Shown one piece after another: positions 5,912-6,160 of a stretch of DNA of 6,160 nucleotides (position 1 is its first letter; the number at the start of each line of letters is the position of its first letter). The notes beneath the pieces are model-generated. The model was not told the DNA's origin. It saw only the letters and a list, made by a program, of their open reading frames with translations, and made no database searches. A program made the position numbers and the translations under genes. Source of the stretch: a bacterium (GTDB lineage Bacteria; Chloroflexota; Chloroflexia; Thermomicrobiales; UBA6265); NCBI GenBank assembly GCA_029977305.1, contig JAPOLF010000118.1, forward strand, positions 1 to 6,160, given 5' to 3'.

Positions 5912-6160
5912 GGGTTCTTCCTGATTAACGACTCCGCGATGAATCCGGATGCCCCAGAGGTGTCCAGCACAGTCACAGGGTACCAGCGTTCACCGTCCAC
6001 CGTCTCCGGAAGCCCGGTGATGCTCAGTTCCGCGCCCTCCGGCAACTCGGCGACGATCTCACCACTCGTGCCGGCAATCGATCGCAATCGCGCCCCCGCA
6101 TCGGCCGTCACGACGGTCGTCCCGGCGGCGATCACATCCGACACTGGCGTCGGTTCCGGG
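5908..6160 (-). CDS. C-terminal part of a bacterial SH3 (SH3b) domain protein, 5' end outside window
   Basis: The minus frame is open from the right edge to the TGA at 5908-5910. A GTG at 6144 could start a 78-residue ORF, but the frame continues upstream as PEPTPVSDVI, a Pro-rich linker. This is therefore most likely the end of a longer exported or membrane protein whose start is not visible. The domain has the SH3b pattern: ARLRSIAGTSGEIVAELPEG, then hydrophobic strands, then GERWYPV and a closing GFIAESLI. Such domains in secreted bacterial proteins usually bind cell wall or act as recognition modules; the role here is unknown. The stop overlaps the start of the propeller gene by 4 nt (GTGA), which suggests translational coupling and a shared extracellular function. 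Confidence 0.8.
   Translation of the reverse strand, partial: PEPTPVSDVIAAGTTVVTADAGARLRSIAGTSGEIVAELPEGAELSITGLPETVDGERWYPVTVLDTSGASGFIAESLIRKNP

Noticed and set aside
1..6160. CRISPR array, insertion sequence, tRNA or phage genes
   Set aside because: No direct-repeat spacer pattern, transposase motif, terminal inverted repeats or tRNA-like cloverleaf was seen by eye on either strand. Dense core genes fill the window.

Overview
The window is a high-GC, densely coding bacterial chromosomal segment. I place it tentatively in Chloroflexota, near Thermomicrobia. The reasons are the high GC content, a DUF2851 protein, an IscU/SufU-like scaffold without a visible HscA site, and an export-coupled SH3b plus beta-propeller gene pair. 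A deep-branching actinobacterium cannot be excluded, because mltG followed by aroE is also the order in the actinobacterial cluster alaS-ruvX-mltG-aroE-aroC-aroK-aroB. The genes look like core chromosome. I see no mobile element, CRISPR array, RNA gene or phage gene.

Layout. Positions 1-2469 (minus strand) hold a tightly packed run, read right to left: miaA (tRNA dimethylallyltransferase), an Fe-S cluster scaffold gene of the IscU/SufU family, and a DUF2851 gene that runs off the left edge. Gaps inside this run are about 25-50 nt. Positions 2470-2568 form a short divergent intergenic region with a good candidate promoter for the rightward genes. Positions 2569-4511 (plus strand) hold mltG (endolytic murein transglycosylase, probable TTG start) and aroE (shikimate dehydrogenase), 17 nt apart. 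Positions 4517-6160 (minus strand) hold the C-terminal part of an SH3b-domain protein that enters from the right edge. Its stop codon overlaps the GTG start of a secreted protein with seven propeller-like repeats. That gene ends only 5 nt from the end of aroE, in a convergent arrangement.

How the genes relate. The leftward run joins two tRNA or cofactor maturation functions (MiaA's isopentenyl-A37 is the substrate of the Fe-S enzyme MiaB, so a neighbouring Fe-S scaffold makes sense) with a protein of unknown function. The rightward pair joins peptidoglycan chain-length control with aromatic amino acid synthesis. The last pair looks like an envelope or extracellular module of unknown role.

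No stretch longer than about 100 nt lacks a gene. I do not see an obviously new multi-gene system. The points most worth a second look are a possible PD-(D/E)XK-like motif in the DUF2851 protein, an Fe-S scaffold that mixes IscU and SufU traits, the seven-repeat secreted propeller, and non-canonical residues in otherwise conserved motifs of MiaA and AroE.
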